From Tistrella mobilis (GTDB taxonomy: Bacteria; Pseudomonadota; Alphaproteobacteria; Tistrellales; Tistrellaceae): a stretch of DNA of 64,000 nucleotides. Below, piece by piece: positions 62,408 to 64,000 of this stretch. The stretch covers positions 310,001 through 374,000 of the forward strand of contig NZ_CP121017.1 in assembly GCF_041468085.1 (NCBI RefSeq). Reading direction: 5' to 3'. How positions within the stretch are numbered: the first letter of the stretch is position 1; the number at the start of each line of letters is the position of its first letter. Both the position numbers and the translations under genes were made by a program. Below the pieces are notes generated by a model. The model saw nothing but the letters and a program-made list of their open reading frames with translations, ran no database searches and was not told where the DNA came from.

Positions 62408-64000
62408 ATGCCTCGTCCCGCCCTCCGATCCGGAGCCGATGCCTTGAGCCGCCTGCCCTTCGATACCGACCGTCCCTCCCGCCAGCGCGACCCGGGCGCC
62501 GAGGCGGCCGCAGACGGCCACAACCTGCCGGTCTATACCGTCAGCGAGATTTCGGGCGAGCTGAAGCGCACGGTCGAAAGCCGCTTCGCCGCCGTCCGGG
62601 TCCGCGGCGAGATCAGCGGCTTCAAGCGTGCCGCTTCGGGCCACTGCTATCTGGCGCTCAAGGACGAGGATGCGCTGATCGATGCGGTGGTCTGGCGCGG
62701 CGCCGCCATGCGGCTCGGCTTCAAGCCCGAGGACGGGCTGGAAGTGGTGGCGACCGGCCGGCTGACCACCTATCCGGGCCGGTCCAAATACCAGCTGGTG
62801 GTGGAGCAGATGGAGCCGGCCGGCGCCGGCGCGCTGATGGCGCTGATCGAAGAGCGCCGCCGCAGGCTTGCCGCCGAAGGCCTGTTCGATGCCGCACGCA
62901 AGCAGCCGCTGCCCTTCCTGCCCGAGGTGATCGGCGTGATCACCTCGCCCACCGGCGCCGTGATCCGCGACATCCTCCACCGCCTCGCCGATCGTTTTCC
63001 GCGCCGGGTGATCCTGTGGCCGGTGATGGTCCAGGGGCCGGGGGCGGCCGAGCAGGTGGCCGCGGCCATCCGCGGTTTCGATGCTCTGGGGCCAGGCGAC
63101 CGGGTGCCGCGCCCCGATCTGCTGATCGTCGCCCGCGGTGGCGGCAGCATCGAGGATCTGATGGCCTTCAACGAAGAGAGCGTGGTCCGCGCAGTGGCCG
63201 GGTGCTCGATTCCGTTGATCTCGGCCGTCGGTCATGAGACCGACACCACGCTGATCGATTTCGTGGCCGATCTGCGGGCGCCCACGCCGACCGCCGCTGC
63301 CGAGAAGGCGGTGCCTGTGCTGGGCGAACTGCTGCTGGAACTGGGGGATCTGGGCGCCCGCCTGCCGGCGGCCGCCTTCCGGCTGATCGAGCGCGGCCGG
63401 GAACGCACCGCCGGCCTTGCCCGCGGTCTGCCGCGGCCGCAAAGCCTGATCGATGCCGCCACCCAACGCCTGGATGATCGGGCCGAGCGGCTGGATGCCG
63501 GCATCGACCGGGTTCTGGAGCGCCGGGCGGCCCGTGTGCGCGAACTGGCCGCCCGGCTGAAGAGTCCCGGCCAGCGTTTCGCCGAGGCCGCCGGCCGGCT
63601 GGACCTGACCGGGCAGCGGCTGGAAGCGGTGATGGGCCGGGTTCAGGACCGTGCCGCGGCCCGGCTCGACCGGGTGGCGGCGGGGCTTTCGCCCGCAGCG
63701 GCGATCCGGGCCGGTCGGCTTGGTCGCGAACGGCTGGACGGGCTGGGCGTTCGTCTCGACGCCGGCGCCGGGTTGAAGCTGCAGCGGCTGGGGGAGCGGC
63801 TGGAGGCGCAGGCTGCGTTGCTGGAAAGCTATTCCTACCGCCGGGCGCTTGCCCGTGGTTTTGCACTGGTCGAGACGGTGGACGCGGCCGGCGGCATCGG
63901 CCAGCCGGTCACCCGGGCTGCGGTGGTCAGCCCCGGTCAGGCCCTGGCCCTGGTCTTTGCCGACGGGCGGGTCGACGTGCAGGTCTCGGGCGAGGCCGGG
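62408..64000 (+). CDS. xseA: Exodeoxyribonuclease VII large subunit (3' truncated by window)
   Basis: At least 531 codons of XseA, still open at the window end. The N-terminal OB-fold ([41 protein letters not shown]) and catalytic core ([53 protein letters not shown]) are visible, followed by a coiled coil. ATG at 62408 is used; a TTG at 62444 is an alternative start. It degrades single-stranded DNA with XseB. Confidence 0.94.
   Translation, partial: MPRPALRSGADALSRLPFDTDRPSRQRDPGAEAAADGHNLPVYTVSEISGELKRTVESRFAAVRVRGEISGFKRAASGHCYLALKDEDALIDAVVWRGAAMRLGFKPEDGLEVVATGRLTTYPGRSKYQLVVEQMEPAGAGALMALIEERRRRLAAEGLFDAARKQPLPFLPEVIGVITSPTGAVIRDILHRLADRFPRRVILWPVMVQGPGAAEQVAAAIRGFDALGPGDRVPRPDLLIVARGGGSIEDLMAFNEESVVRAVAGCSIPLISAVGHETDTTLIDFVADLRAPTPTAAAEKAVPVLGELLLELGDLGARLPAAAFRLIERGRERTAGLARGLPRPQSLIDAATQRLDDRAERLDAGIDRVLERRAARVRELAARLKSPGQRFAEAAGRLDLTGQRLEAVMGRVQDRAAARLDRVAAGLSPAAAIRAGRLGRERLDGLGVRLDAGAGLKLQRLGERLEAQAALLESYSYRRALARGFALVETVDAAGGIGQPVTRAAVVSPGQALALVFADGRVDVQVSGEAG

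Overview
This is a high-GC chromosomal window with dense, overlapping operons. Several features point to an alphaproteobacterium, probably of the Rhodospirillales and possibly close to Tistrella: a BamF-type (DUF3035) lipoprotein, an alphaproteobacterial-looking Fur/Mur-type box, a RluB-like pseudouridine synthase with a long glycine-rich tail, and the start-codon and overlap style. The genus is an inference from general character, not from any marker gene. No rRNA, tRNA or CRISPR array was seen.

Layout. 0.2-2.4 kb: a zinc alcohol dehydrogenase and a LysR regulator. 2.4-7.8 kb: a probable iron-regulated siderophore uptake operon (TonB-dependent receptor, DUF2218 protein, periplasmic binding protein, FecCD permease, ATPase) behind a perfect 15-bp dyad that looks like a Fur box. 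7.8-11 kb: an acetyltransferase, a secreted SMP-30-type beta-propeller and a YcaQ/AlkX-like DNA glycosylase. 11-13.3 kb: ethanolamine ammonia-lyase eutBC, with a complete ISAs1-family insertion sequence (exact ends, 10-bp target duplication) just upstream of eutB. 14.6-21.6 kb: a DUF3574 lipoprotein, two tandem paralogous chemoreceptors, an LpxR-like lipid A deacylase, and a methionine aminopeptidase co-transcribed with a TetR regulator. 21.7-26.8 kb: a FAD oxidoreductase convergent with an ABC importer of the ferric/phosphonate type. 26.9-29.8 kb: an ECF sigma factor, its RskA-like anti-sigma factor, a fasciclin lipoprotein and a Pro/Ala-rich lipoprotein.

30-37.4 kb: an EmrAB-type efflux operon with its own TetR gene, a quinone-oxidoreductase-like protein, a LysO-type lysine exporter split into two genes, an epoxide hydrolase and a MaoC hydratase. 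37.4-50 kb: a core block of ribF, ileS, lspA, bamF-like, two M16 peptidases, pgi, mutL (with the endonuclease motif expected in MutH-less bacteria) and a phytase-like esterase lipoprotein. 50.3-53.2 kb: a two-gene operon of a radical SAM enzyme with a B12-binding-like N-terminus and a divergent MetC-like PLP enzyme. This is the best candidate for an undescribed pathway. 53.2-64 kb: a DUF4349 lipoprotein, rsmD, a 955-residue RluB-like enzyme carrying a long acidic segment and an RGG-repeat tail, a class-I amidotransferase-type hydrolase, tadA, motAB, purD and the truncated xseA.

Most genes are ordinary housekeeping or transport. The points of interest are the radical SAM/MetC-like pair, the repeat-rich RluB tail and its 63-bp DNA array, the precisely delimited insertion sequence, the sigma/anti-sigma/fasciclin group, the split LysO and several candidate operators.
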